Shown here one piece after another: positions 33,925 through 46,205 of a stretch of 64,000 bases of DNA (positions are counted from its first letter, which is position 1; the number at the start of each line of letters is the position of its first letter). The notes beneath the pieces were generated by a model. The model saw nothing but the letters and a program-made list of their open reading frames with translations. It did not search any database and had not been told where the DNA came from. The DNA comes from Trifolium pratense (Eukaryota > Streptophyta > Magnoliopsida > Fabales > Fabaceae). Both the position numbers and the translations under genes were made by a program. Location of the stretch: contig NC_060063.1 of the NCBI RefSeq assembly GCF_020283565.1, positions 32,388,635 through 32,452,634 of the forward strand, written 5' to 3'.

Positions 33925-36621
33925 CTAGGGTTTCTTAAGGTAGGCTAAGAGTTGGTCAAATTTGTCATTCAAGGATCCCACATTGGAAACTAAACCATCC
34001 ACCTTGGTTTCCAATGTCTGGTGAGCAGCTCTTTGCCTTTCCAAACCTTCCTGCTGTTCCCTCAGGGCTTCTTGAAAGATCTGCAACTGATTAACCACCA
34101 CAGGAGCTTGATCTTCAACCATAGGCACTTGTTCTTCAACCAAAGGTGCCTTGCCTTTATCAGAGGGTTCACCTTCCTCTGGATAGTCAATCATCAGCAC
34201 ATCCTCTTGGTTCTGAGAAGCCAGCACATCATCCTCTGAAATGTCCTCTGGTGGCAACTCATTTGCCAACTGGGCAACTCTTGCAGCAGCTTCTTCTAAC
34301 CTTTCAGACTCAGACCTCTGAGCTTCAAGACTCTGAAACAGCTTGGAGTCTATCCAGATGACTTTGAAAGCGTTCAGACGTTGTTCAGCAGCAGCAAGAG
34401 CTTCAAGCTTAGCACGCTCAGATGCTTCATGATTGAAGCATGTCAACCTTTTCAACTCAGCCCTAGCCAGACTGTCCTTCATGAAGTTTATCACATCCAA
34501 GTCTCTTCGTCCAACCACAGCCTTAATTTTTTCAGCAGCACCATCCAAAGCATTACAGATCCTTGCCTTAATTCTTGACACTTCTAGGTCCACATCAGAA
34601 GGACAAACTAAGAACCTGTCCTTTAACAGAGATAATCTAACTAAGTCATCATGAAACTGAGTGGATAGATTACTAAAAGGGTTAGATGGTGAGGGTGAAG
34701 GATTGGGAATGGTAGAGAGATTTGGTGATTCAGTAGCAGGGTTGTCAATAATAACAACTTCTGCCTCTGAAGGCTTAGGGGCACAAGTATGAATACGCTC
34801 AGGAGAAGCGTGTCCAGCATTTGGGTTAGGATTAGGTTCAGGGGTTGATTCAGATGATGAGATGTCAGAGGTTGATTCAGGATAAATGTGTTCAGGGGAT
34901 GGTTCAGGAGCAGTTTGTTCAGGGGTTGGTTCAGGAGCAATTTGTTCAGGGGTTGGTTCAGGAGCAATTTGTTCAGGGGTTGGTTCAGGAGCAATTTGTT
35001 CAGGGGTTGGAATATCTGGTTGAGGTTCAGATGGTGAAATGTCAGATGGCTGTTTTTGTGATTGAGGTTGAGGTGATTTGTGGGTTTCATGAGAAAGAGG
35101 TTGATTGTTGAGAGGGTCAGGGCTGAGGTGTTTTTCTAGTTCAGAAAGTGGGTTATCAGAAGGTGAGATGATTGTGGATTCAGGAAGTATGGTCCTAAGT
35201 GGTTTTGTATAACCTATTCCAATCTCAGCTTCATTAAAGATGTACTTAGGAGTCTTACCTTTAGGATCAGGAACATGTTTCTGACGCAGCCTAGTATTGA
35301 GAGTTTCTTCGTCAGATTCAGTTTCTGATTCAGAGGATTCACTCTCTTCACATTCTTCTTCATCATCAACAATGATAGGCTCCTTTGATGATGTTGCAGC
35401 AGCTTTTCCAGACAAAGCTTCATGTTTCCTCTTTGTTCTTTGCTCAGCAACAGCTTCTTCTACCTTAATCTTCTTCTGAACCAGAAGATCTGGCTTATCT
35501 TGTTCAGCTTTCCTCTTAGGTTTCCTTTTTGGATTATACATGTTTACAGGAGCTGGAGGGACCATACTCCTATCAACAGTAAATCCTTCTTTTCTCAGAA
35601 CTTCCAGATAGTCTTGGATGATGTGCTCAGCATCCATTTCAGAAATTACTGGATATCCATCCACATACAGACGATCTTCAAGACTGGCTGTAAACTCTTG
35701 TGGAGGTGGAACCACTTTGGATGAGATGAGACGCATCTTGGTGAGAAAGCTGGCATTCAGAATCTCAGGAGTGAATTTCTTTTCAACAAGTTCTGGATGG
35801 AACTTCTTCAGATTCTCAACAACATGACCTTGATATAGAAGGTCTGAGATTAATCTTGGATAGGCTATAGCTGTCTTCCTCTGAGATTTGCTTAAGAAGA
35901 TTGCTTCACAAATCCTCTCAAAGAAGTATTCTCCCAGATTCACCTTCATTTCTTTCAGAAGAAAGTAGATCAGATGACGATGAGTCCAGGAAATTGTATC
36001 AGTACCACCAACTCTTGGACTAATAGCAGCTAGTATAATTTTGAATAGCACTCTGCAGACGTCAGTCAAACCCTTGACTTTACCCTTCAGTTTCAAATCA
36101 GTACACATCAGAGCCAGAAAATCATCTCTGTATCTTGTGTCCTTCTCAAAAACATCCAACTCTATTCCAGAGTTATCTAGACCAAGCAACGCATTAAAAT
36201 GAATAGGTGAGAAAGCTAGGTTCATACCACAGATGTTAGACCTAATTTGTTTTCCAGTGAATTCCAATAAACCCATTTCTTTCCTAGATTTACCTTTTAA
36301 ACTAGGATTTCTCTCAATAGCAGCAAGTTCTTCTTCCTTAGCTTCATGCTTGTCAAAGACCTTAGCTTTCATCTAGAATTTCTTCATGAGATCTGGGTAA
36401 ATAGGACCATTTAGCATGCTGAAGTACTTATCCCAACCTTGAGCGGAGAAGTAATGTTTCACATCAAACCCATTTGCCTTAATACTGTCAAAGTCGATCA
36501 TCTTTTCAGAAAGAAATATGAGCTCAGATTCTGGAAACTCCATCTCGTTCCCAACGATTTGAAGATTTTTGAACATGAACGGTGGAATCTTTGTTGAAGA
36601 AGATGACGAAGGTCCAGCCAT
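33925..36621 (-). pseudogene. Copia B env-like third ORF, one amber stop
   Basis: Starts at ATG 36621; an in-frame TAG at 36373-36375 follows 82 codons and the same frame continues 815 codons to 33925. The N-terminal ~280 residues form a compact conserved region (for example LLGLDNSGIELDVFEKDTRY, ISPRVGGTDTISWTHRHLIY, KSQRKTAIAYPRLISDLL). The middle is basic, then acidic/Ser-rich with PIIVDDEEECEESESS, then Pro-rich with a nine-residue repeat PEPTPEQIA. The C-terminal ~250 residues are coiled-coil-like. I see no clear signal peptide or membrane span, so the name 'envelope-like' follows the Sirevirus convention (SIRE1) rather than evidence of an envelope. The amber codon is not followed by a CAR-YYA readthrough context, so it is probably a mutation. 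Confidence 0.8.
34890..35011 (-). repeat. 27-bp tandem repeat in the env-like gene
   Basis: Four copies plus a partial one of a 27-bp unit (plus-strand start GTTCAGGGGTTGGTTCAGGA). It encodes the repeated PEPTPEQIA peptide. The frame is kept because the unit is a multiple of three. The unit opens ORFs in other frames (34641-35090) that are artefacts. Confidence 0.92.
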
Positions 36622-37072
36622 TGTTGGAGATTAGGGTAGGGTTTGGAAACTAACGAGAGAGAAAGAAAGTGTGTTGGAGGTTTAGAGAGAATATGAAAGT
36701 GTAGGTTGTGAAAGTGAATAGTGTGCAAGTGTATTGTGTAAGTTTATTTAAATGTGTACAGTTAACATAAAAATGGCAAATTTGGGAAGTTACGCTAATT
36801 GACAGAAAGTTGAATACCAAAAATCATCATTAACCACCCACTACCTGACACTCGTAGACCACGTGCAGAAATTTACTCGGTAACTGCTATTTTAATGGAC
36901 AACTGTTCAGCAGTGAATACTAAACGTTTCCCACTTAAATAGTTCAGAGCCTCTGAGATATTTAAAATTCTCTATCATAGTTAAGTACTTCAGAGCTTGT
37001 GTTTCAGATGTTCTGAGTCATAAGTTCTGATATACTTAACCTCTTACACTTTAATTGCCAAAAAAAAAATTT
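36622..37072 (-). other. Spacer between pol and env-like gene of copia B
   Basis: 450 bp, no ORF. On the minus strand a TATA-like TTTAAATAAA lies at 36743-36752, about 120 bp before the env ATG. It could serve a separate env transcript; this is inference. Confidence 0.4.
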
Positions 37073-40000
37073 TCATTCAGAGATTGAAAACATGTTCAGA
37101 TGTTTCTTAATAAAATCAAAACTTTCAACAGGTAAGGCTTTAGTAAATATGTCAGCCCATTGATTTTCAGTATCAACAAACTTAATATCTATAATGCCTC
37201 TCTGAACATAATCTATGATAAAATGGTGTTTAATTTCAATATGTTTGGCTCTAGAGTGTAGGATAGGATTTTTAGATAAATGAATGGCTGCAGTATTGTC
37301 ACAATATAAAGGAATATTGTTACTGCTTACCTGATAATCTTCTAACTGATATTTTAACCAGAGTAGTTGTGTACAACACTTAGCTGCTGAAATGTATTCT
37401 GCTTCTGCTGTAGACAAAGCTATAGTAGTTTGTCTCTTACTAGCCCAGGAGATAAGGTTTTCACCAACAAATTGACAATTGCCACTTGTGGATTTTCTTT
37501 CAATTTTATCTTCAGCATAGTCAGCATCACAGAATCCATTTAGCACATAATCATTGGATTTCTTATAGAGAAGTCCAAGATTAGTTGTTCCTTTCAGATA
37601 CCTAAAGATTCTCTTTACAGCAGTAAGATGAGATTCTCTGGGATCTGACTGGAATCTTGCACATAAGCATACACTGAATAAAATATCTGGTCTAGAGGCT
37701 GTCAGATAGAGTAAGGAACCAATCATACCTCTGTAGACCTTTTGGTCTACTTTTCCTTCATCTTCTGACTTGCTCATGTTGGTAGTTGAGTGCATAGGAG
37801 TGTTCATTATCTTGCAATCATCTAGATTGAATTTCTTCAGAAGTTCCTTGGTATATTTTGATTGATGAACATAAGTTCCTTCCTTCTTCTGATTGATTTG
37901 AATTCCAAGAAAGAATTTCAATTCTCCCATCATGCTCATTTCAAATTCATCCTGCATTATCTTAGAAAAATTCTTGCACAAGGAAGCATTAGTTGAACCA
38001 AAAATAATATCATCAACATAAATTTGAATGATTAAAATGTCTTCTTTGGTTGTTTTTCTAAAGAGTGTGCAGTCAACCTTTCCTTTCTCAAAACCTTTTT
38101 CAAGAAGGAAATTACTGAGTCTATCATACCAAGCTCTTGGAGCTTGTTTCAGACCATACAGTGATTTCTTCAGTTTAAAAACATGTTCTGGGTTTGAGAC
38201 ATCTTCAAAACCAGGAGGTTGCTTAACATACACTTCTTCAGAAATGAAACCATTTAAGAAGGCACTTTTAACATCCATCTGATACAAGGTTATTCCATGA
38301 TTAACAGCATAAGATAGAAGTAACCTGATTGCTTCAAGCCTAGCAACTGGTGCAAAGGTTTCAGTATAGTCAATCCCCTCTTGTTGACTATAACCTTGTG
38401 CAACCAATCTAGCCTTGTTTCTTACCACTTCACCTTGTTCATTCAGCTTGTTTCTGAATACCCATTTTGTTCCAATAATGTTCTTGTGTGAAGGTTTTGG
38501 CACTAGAGTCCACACATCATTCCTTTGAAATTGATTCAGCTCTTCTTGCATTGCTACAATCCAAGCATCATCTTTCAGAGCTTCATTAATCTTTGAGGGT
38601 TCCATCATTGAGATAAGACCAACTAAAGATTCCTCATTTCTTAGTTGAGATCTTGTCTTCCTTGGACTATCCTTGTTGCCTAAGATCAGTTCCTCTGGAT
38701 GTGATGATTTGTATTTGAAAGTATTTCTTGGGGGTTCATCATCTTCAGACTCATCATCAACAGGTTCAGCAGTTGCTTCAGTTCTTTATTGTTCAGAGTC
38801 AGTAGGAACTGTTATGTTCAGAGGTTCTTCAGAGAATGGATGTTCTGAGTAGTTTGGAATATCTGAATATTGATCCTCTGATACCTGAAATCTAGACAAA
38901 CCTTCCACAAGCTCTGACACTTGGTCAGGCTCTTTGTCATCAAATTTGACATGCATACTTTCTTCCACAGTGTGTGTTTCAGAAATATACAGTCTGTATG
39001 CTTTTGAGCGTTCAGAGTATCCTATAAAGATACCCTTGTAACCTCTAGCATCAAATTTCTTTAGATGGACTTTGTTGTTTAAGATGTAACAAGTACACCC
39101 AAACTGATGAAAATAAGAAATATCAGGCTTTCTTCCTTTGAACAATTCATAAGCAGTTTTGTTCAGCTTAGATCTGATATAGATTCTATTCTGAACATAA
39201 CATGCTGTGTTTACAGCTTCTGCCCATAAAAACTTTGCTACATTAGTTTCATGCATCATGGTTCTGGCCATTTCTTGCAGAGTTCTATTCTTCCTTTCTA
39301 CAACCCCATTTTGTTGAGGAGTTCTAGGAGAAGAGAATTCATGCAGAATGCCATATTTTTCACAAAAGTTTTCAAAAGGTTCATTTTCAAATTCTCCACC
39401 ATGATCACTTCTAACTTTTAAAATAGTGTAGCCTTTTTCATTTTGAATTTGTTTGCAGAAGATGCTAAACTCATCATAAGCTTCATCTTTTGTTCTTAGG
39501 AATTTTACCCAAGTCCATCTACTGTAATCATCAACAATTACTAACCCATACTTCTTTCCATTGATAGAGGCAGTTTGAACTGGCCCAAAAAGATCAATGT
39601 GAAGAAGTTCCAATGGTCTTGAGGTAGAGACAATGTTCTTAGGTTTAAAAGAAGATTTTGTAATCTTTCCTTTTTGACATGAACCACAAAGTGTGTTTGA
39701 GTGATATTTGATTTTAGGTAAACCTCTGACAAGGTCAAGCTTGCTAAGCTTAGAGATTAACCTCCAGTTAGCATGGCCTAACCTCTTATGCCAGATCCAT
39801 TTTTCTTCACTCAAGGTCAAAAGACACATCACTTTTTGTTCATTCAAATCAGAAAGATTAATTTTATAAACATTGTTCTTTCTCAGACCTTTGAATATGA
39901 TGGAGTTATCAGATTGTTTAGACACAGTACATGATTCCTTATTAAAGACAACTACATAACCATTGTCGCAAAATTGACTAATGCTCAATAGGTTATGTTT

Positions 40001-40234
40001 GAGTCCATCAACTAACCAAACATCATTAATAGATAGGGAAGAATTACCAACTGTACCTGTACCTATTATCTTTCCTTTTTGATTTCCTCCAAAGCCAACA
40101 GATCCTCCTTCTTTCATAATCAGCTTAGAAAATAGTTGTTTGTCACCAGTCATATGCCTTGAACATCCACTATCCAGATACCATGAGTGTTTCATGATAT
40201 TTCTTTGAGTGGCAGGCTGTATGAGAAACAACTT
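37073..40234 (-). pseudogene. Copia B pol (protease, integrase, RT, RNase H), one stop codon
   Basis: Open from about 40234 to 37073 except for TAA at 38786-38788, where copia A has CAA. Protease [16 protein letters not shown]-pre-integrase [12 protein letters not shown], integrase HIDLFGP / [11 protein letters not shown] / [23 protein letters not shown] and YVDD, RNase [16 protein letters not shown], ending NMFSISE. The C-terminal end, lost in copia A, is present here ([15 protein letters not shown]). As in copia A, pol is in the -1 frame relative to gag with only a few bases between the pol-frame stop and the gag stop. Confidence 0.94.
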
Positions 40235-42635
40235 TAATCATTGCGATAGAACTCTTCATCAAGGTTAATGATAAAGTCATCCCAATATTCTTCCTCTTCA
40301 TTTATCAAGTTCTGATTGTTAACTTGAGAACTTGTCAGCCATTGGTCTAGGACATAAGCCCTTCTTCCTTTGCATAAGACTTGTTTCCACATTTTAGGTA
40401 GGACATATCCTTTCCTAGTTGGTAGATCTGAATGATACATTATTTCAGCTTTTGGTACCCATCTTCTGGGTCCACGCTTGTTAGTCCATGCATGCTTACT
40501 ATGTTGTCTAGTGTTAGAGAAAGATCTTGGTTTGGAAAAATAACCTTTTTGAAATCTTTTCTTTGTTTGAAATCTGTTATTGTTCCAAGATTTGGATTGT
40601 TTATGATTCCAGGGTTTGTATTTATCATCAATCCCATGTTCTGATTGATTATATCTACTTACTCTAGAATCATAAATAATCTGAGTCTTGTACTTCATCT
40701 GAGATTTGGAGTTTGAATTTTTTCTTTTAAAAACTTCTGATCTTTTAAATTGACTAGCTTCATGTACTGAAGTTCCTTTGGATCAGAATTTGAAGTTTCA
40801 GATGTTGAGGCTTTCAGAACTTCTGAACTTATGTTCTCAGATTCTGAACAACTTCTATCTTCTGAACTTTTCTTTCCAGATCCTGAGAAACTAGGTTCCT
40901 CTGAGCTGTCAGCTTCTAAATCACTCAGATCATCTTTGTCATTTTCAACATTACCAAGATTCTTTCCCTCTTCACTTTGTGGAACAACATAATAAACCCA
41001 AGATTTTCCACCCTTTTTGGCAGAGGTCTTCAGCTTTGAATATGTTCTACCATATTCATAGCCAAGTCCCTCTCCTCTATGTCTCATGACATTATAAACA
41101 AGATTAGCAGCTTTGCTCTTACCAAGGTTGAGATGCACAAACTGTTGAAGAGCTATTTCCTGCTCATCAATAGGTTTATGACAAACAGCACAACCCTTTT
41201 CAAAGTCATTTACTCTATTCAGAGTTTCTTGATACAGACCTTGAAAGTGTTCTGCTTGTTCAGTCAGAGTGTTAAGCTTTTCTTGTAAAACTTTTTGTTT
41301 ACTTAACACTCTGAGATGTTTCTCAATGACCTTGTTAAGTGCAGTTATAAGTTGAGATTTAGAGCAGTCAGAAAATACCTCATCAGTTACTTCAGAATCT
41401 GATTCTGATTCTGATTCATCGTCTGAGTCAGCATCTGAGTCAGTTGAAGCCATCAGGGCTAGATTTGCCTCTTCTTCTTCCTCAACTTCTTCCTCAGATG
41501 ATAGCTCTTCAAAGGTAGCCATCAGACTCTTTTTCAATTTACTCTTGAATTGTTGCTTCTTTGAGCTGTATCTTTTGCTTTTGTCTTTAGCAGACATTTC
41601 TGGACAATCAGCAATAAAGTGTCCTGGCTTCTTACAGTTGAAGCAGTTCTTCTGATCATCCTTCTTGCTGACAAAATTTCTGGAGCTGTTACCTCTGAAA
41701 TTTCTTTTGTTAAATCTGTTCCATTGCTGAAACTTGGTAAATAAAGCAAACTCATCCTCATTCATCTCATCCTCTTGACCATCAGCAGAAGATTCTTCTT
41801 CAATATCAAGAAGCTGAGTCTTAAGAGCCTTAGAAGTAGTCCTTGTTGACTGTAAAGCCACTGACTTGGACTTCTTCTTAGTTTCTGAGTCAGCATCCAG
41901 AACCATCTCATGGCTTCTAAGATTGCTTATCAGAGCTTCAAGACTCAGAGTCTTGAGATTTTGAGCTTCCTCTATTGCAGTGACCTTGGGTCTCCAAGCA
42001 ATAGGAAGACTTCTCAGAATCTTCTGAACATGGTCATAGGTGGAATAACTTCTCTTAAGAGCTTTAAGACCAGATACAAGGATTTGAAACCTTGTAAACA
42101 TAGTCTCAATGTTTTCATCTTGTTGCATAGTGAATAGTTCATATTGCCTTATCAAAAGACTAGCTTTAGCCTCTTGAACCTTTTCATTACCATCATAGGT
42201 AGCACACATAGAATCAAAGATAGATTTAGCAGTAGACTTGTTCTCTATTCTGACATAATCCTCATGTCTAATAGCACCAACAACAATGTCCTTTACTCTA
42301 TGATGCTTAGTGTAGGTTTTTAAGTTAGCTGGTGTGAGTAACTTTCTATGCTCAATGGACAATCTTCCATGTTCATTTAAGTTTTCAAAAGTTACTCCCA
42401 GCTCAACCAAATCCCACAACTCATGATCAATAGCAGTAATATTGCTATACAGTCTTTCCTTCCACCACTCAAATAATGATGCATCACCATTGAATATAGG
42501 GGCTTTTCTATTGCCACTATGTTCATGTGATTCATTACTCAAGTAGTCATAACCAAAAGCATTTCTAGGACCACCACCAGCTCTACTGGCCTCTTCACCG
42601 GTTGTTCTAGTGCTACTATCGTCTCCTCCAGACAT
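40234..42635 (-). pseudogene. Copia B gag, one-base frameshift
   Basis: ATG at 42635. The first 646 codons end at 40695 after a shift near 40783, where copia A reads CTGGATCC and copia B CTGATCC (one G lost). The remaining gag reads on in another frame, 40698-40234, to the same TAA as copia A. Domains: N-terminal FNGDASLFEWWKERLYSNI, zinc knuckle CFNCKKPGHFIADC (~41604-41645), acidic EEEVEEEEEANLALM, GCAVCHKPID, basic C-terminus. The sequence is nearly identical to copia A and preserves the uninterrupted site where the CACTA entered copia A (ELFTMQQDEN). Confidence 0.92.
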
Positions 42636-42690
42636 AGTGTTCTCACAAGATCTTTACTGTCTCACTGTTAAGTGAAAGTAACAGACCAGA

Positions 42691-42703
42691 GCTCTGATAC
42701 CAA
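42691..42703 (-). other. Primer binding site of copia B
   Basis: On the minus strand TTGGTATCAGAGC directly after the 5' LTR, complementary to initiator tRNA-Met. Confidence 0.9.
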
Positions 42704-42704
42704 T

Positions 42705-43791
42705 TGAAGGTGTGAAAACACAAGAAGGGGGGGGGTTGAATTGTGTTTTAGCTAAGTTAAAACTTTTTCAAGTTCTTAACTCAACTACGTTAGCAGCGGA
42801 TAAATAACACAAATAATAACAAGAGAGAGAGAGAGATCACACAAGCAATTTATACTGGTTCCTCTCACAAAACGAGAGTAGTCCAGTCCCCTTGCACTTC
42901 CAAGGGATTTCACTATAATCACACAAGATTACACCTGCTCAAGCACACAAGCAAGAGACTTCTCAACAATGCTCAAGCACACAAGCTTAAGACTTCACAC
43001 TTAAGCACACAAGCTTAAGTTTCCTCAAGAATAGTAAAGTATATGAAGATATACAAATGCTCTTAGATGAACCTAAAGAGAGCAAATACAAATAGTACAA
43101 AGTATTTGACTAAAGTGCAAAAACACTTGATAAGAGGTTCAGAGCTTGTATACACAGAATTCAGAGTTTGTTCAGTGCACGTTCAATCCTTAATAATTGT
43201 ATATGTTGTAGCTGATTCTAGCAGTATATATACCACCAGAAAAGAGTCGTTGCAAAAAGAACCGTTGGAGTTGATAATCTTTTGTCTTCAAGCAGTCTGT
43301 CTTGATGCAGTTTGGTTGTATCCAAAACTAAGAAAGAGTTTCAGTTACTTTGACTACTGCAGAGTGGACTTTCCTTATTCAGCTAACAAGACTGAAAACC
43401 CACGTTCTCAAGTTAGGACAGACAAAACGAGAGTAGCTGAACTGATCAGGCTTGAAAGGTCCTTTTCTTCATTGGTAGAAGAGTTGACTTGTAAAGAGAA
43501 TCTTCACAGTTTCCAAGAAGCTCTTCAGAGTTTGATGAAGCTTGAAGTCAGTCAAGAAGTTCTGAAGTCTTCATCCTCTGAAAGTTGTAACTTCTGAAGT
43601 CCAACATCTTCTGAGCGCTTATGAACTTCTGAATTCACATCCTCTGAGCTTCACTCAGAGCTTGTCTGATGCTTATATCTGCGCACTTAAAATAAATTTT
43701 TAGTCCTTCCAATTGTTTATTAATACTTTGTTATCATCAAAACCTTTATAGATTTAGGGGCTAATATTTTTAAATCAATTTTGTTCCAACA
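42705..43791 (-). repeat. Copia B 5' LTR (right)
   Basis: 1087 bp; identical by eye to 31630-32714 apart from two extra G residues in the G-run near the outer end. Confidence 0.93.
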
Positions 43792-43796
43792 GATAC

Positions 43797-46191
43797 TAGT
43801 TTCTTCTTAGGAAGAATATGTTTAGAGACGATAGAATAGTTAGGTGTGAGCACCGGAAGTTCTAGTGGAAGAGTAGGAGTGGGTTTGAGATAAGTGGGGG
43901 AGAAGGTTATATCCCTCCGAGATGTTTCAAACGTGAGAAGATGAGATGAGTAGAGATGTTCTTGAAGCGGAATATTCAGGAATTGGCGACGTTGTTCGAA
44001 GTGGAATGAATGGGAACAACAAGTTGTGAGAAACTACTAGAAGGGAAGTTTTCAGACCAAGTGTTTCGCCGTAGGGGCGTTAGTGAGATTGGTTAAGTGA
44101 GATGAAGAGTATTCGGAATGATTGGAGATCATGTGTTGCACTAAAAATATGGAGGCGTGTTTTGTGGACCAAGTTGAAGTACCTATTCGATTAGTGTGAG
44201 TCGAATATGAGGAAGAGGAAGTGATTAGGATTCTTGAGAGGATGATTATTTGAAGTAAGTTGTCATCCAAGTGGACCGAATGTTGTAGCGGATGCTTGAG
44301 TAAGAAAGTTTACATGAGTCGTGCATATGGTAGTGTGTTGAATTGGTTGGACAATTTGGAATTCTAAGTCTAGTGTGTGAAGTAATTTTCATAAGAGATG
44401 TGAAGATTAGTGAACCGTTGGTGTTAATTAATCGAGGAAATTAAAGGAAGTAGGTTTTAAAATAGATGAGAATGGAATTGAGAAATATCATAATAGGATT
44501 GGTATGCTTGTTGAATCGTTGGAAGGAAGGATTGTATGAATAATCGAGTTTATTCGAAGATGGAAGTAGGATAACGATTCAAAGGATTTTGTGAGAGGCT
44601 TGTCGAAGAGTGATTGGATTTGGATAATGACAGGGCAATTTGTGTCGAAGTTGAATGAGATCCTAGAAGTGGAGATGAAGCTAAAAGAGAGGTATCATTT
44701 TTGAATGATGAAGAATAAGAAAGTTAGCCGTTGGAGAACGTGTTGAGAATGAGTAGTATGAGGTCATGTTGGAAGTGACTTGTGTTAAGTGAGAGTTGCG
44801 AAAAGGATTACCGCACACATGAGTAGATGTCGTGTTTGAGCACATATAGTGAGGAGTTGAAGGCGATGCCTAAGGTAAGTGTCGGAGAGCATTTTGTGGT
44901 GCCCAAAAGATAAGAGTGAGTAAGTATTTGCTAAGGAATTTGGATTCATGGAATGGAAGAGTCGGTAGAGACTAGTTTTGTTAGATGCATCGTGGATGTT
45001 GATGTAGTATGGTCACAATCGGTGACAATGAAGTAAAAGATTTTGAGTTGTTTCATCATGGATGATGGGACGGTAGTGATTTGGTGTATAAACTTAAGAT
45101 GTATTTTGGACAAGAATTTTTAGAAATTTTCTAGGAATGTCATGTTGGGAGTAGACAAAGAGTTGGTATTGGAAGACCTTGTACCTTATATTAGAATTTA
45201 ATGGATAGAGTTAGATCGTATGGCGAATATTTGGAGCTTTGTAGATTTAATTCAAGAGTTTGATTTTGGTATCGAATGTACTAAGGAGGAGTTTAAAGAT
45301 AGCTATCCAAAGAGAGATGATGATTGGTAGAGGTCGGAGGTGAATAAGAATTCGATGAGTGAATAAACGGAGAAGAGTGTGCTTGTTGCAATGCAAGATG
45401 ATGAGGAACATTGATAGATGGATTATGGGCGAACTGAAGATGTCGTTTGGAATCAACGAGATAGAAGTTATGATTGTTTGGAGAACCAATTTTAGGCGGT
45501 AGCCTGATTTTGAAGTAGCAAATTGCTAAGGGATTAAGGAGAAGTGGTATTGGAAAATGTTTGCGTTAAGGAATGCAAATATTGGTTGAGAGATTACGTG
45601 GGGACAGAGTAGTCGTATTGGATTCGACTCAATGTGAGAAAAGGAATTTGACGGTTAGAGACGGTAGTTTTTAGCATGTGTCGAGGAAGATTTGAGAATG
45701 TGGGTCATCAAGTGATCGTTGGAATTGAATTATCGAGTGATATGTTGGAATAAGATTCGAATATGAATAAGTGATGTAACACGGTTAAGTGACTCATGAG
45801 GGAATCAGAGACTTATAGGATTTGTGGGGTTGTGGAGTATTCCACGGGAGTATCTTTCGGAGTGTGTTCGATTAGTTGTACTTGTTGTGGGTAGCATTAT
45901 ACGTACCGTAGAATGTGAGTTTATGGATGTTTCGTACGAAGTGGATGTTTTAGCGGTTTGATAAGAATGGTTTGTGCCGATATCATGATCGTTGAATATT
46001 TATCGACAAATTGAGGAACTGGCCGTCCTTGATCTCTTGTTGATAAATAGACAAAAATTGTGTTGGATGGGATAAACTAATTTTGTCAAACTTGGTAATG
46101 TGCAGTGTTTTGAACGTTTCGTTGGAGGGTCGGATACATGAGTTATCCGGAGTTGTTTTAGTCGCGTAATTTTCGAGGGCGAAAATCTTTT
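43797..46191 (+). pseudogene. Decayed gypsy pol of gypsy D (right of copia B)
   Basis: 2.4 kb with stops in every frame. Translating 44264-44310 gives HPSGPNVVADA, then a stop, then RK, matching the conserved RNase H end seen in gypsy C ([15 protein letters not shown]). The last stretch before the purine tract (TTTTCGAGGGCGAAAATC) matches the end of Tekay-type integrase regions. The rest is too mutated to assign domains by eye. Gag was not recognised in either part of the interior. Confidence 0.65.
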
Positions 46192-46204
46192 AAGTGGGGG
46201 AGAG
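46192..46204 (+). other. Polypurine tract of gypsy D
   Basis: AAGTGGGGGAGAG immediately before the 3' LTR. It is intact although the coding region is not, as expected for an element kept mobile in trans. Confidence 0.85.
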
Positions 46205-46205
46205 T

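Larger units (their letters stand above)
31630..43791 (-). mobile_element. Copia B: near-complete Sirevirus inserted in gypsy D
   Basis: Inverted relative to copia A, same family. LTRs at 31630-32714 and 42705-43791 are flanked by GATAC (31625-31629 and 43792-43796). At 12162 bp it exceeds net copia A by about 3.0 kb, which equals the env deletions of A less the longer A LTRs. Reading leftwards: LTR, PBS, gag, pol, env-like ORF, antisense ORF, purine tracts, LTR. Damage is limited to a one-base deletion in gag, one stop in pol and one amber codon in env. The LTRs look identical except for a G-run, so it is the youngest element of the nest. Confidence 0.95.

Noticed and set aside
34641..35090. 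149-codon ORF overlapping the env-like gene in another frame
   Set aside because: Generated by the 27-bp repeat read in the wrong frame, giving a low-complexity Leu/Asn/Pro peptide.
43797..46191. Possible host gene between copia B and the gypsy D 3' LTR
   Set aside because: The sequence is bounded by the gypsy D purine tract and contains a decayed RNase H signature (HPSGPNVVADA), so it is element interior.
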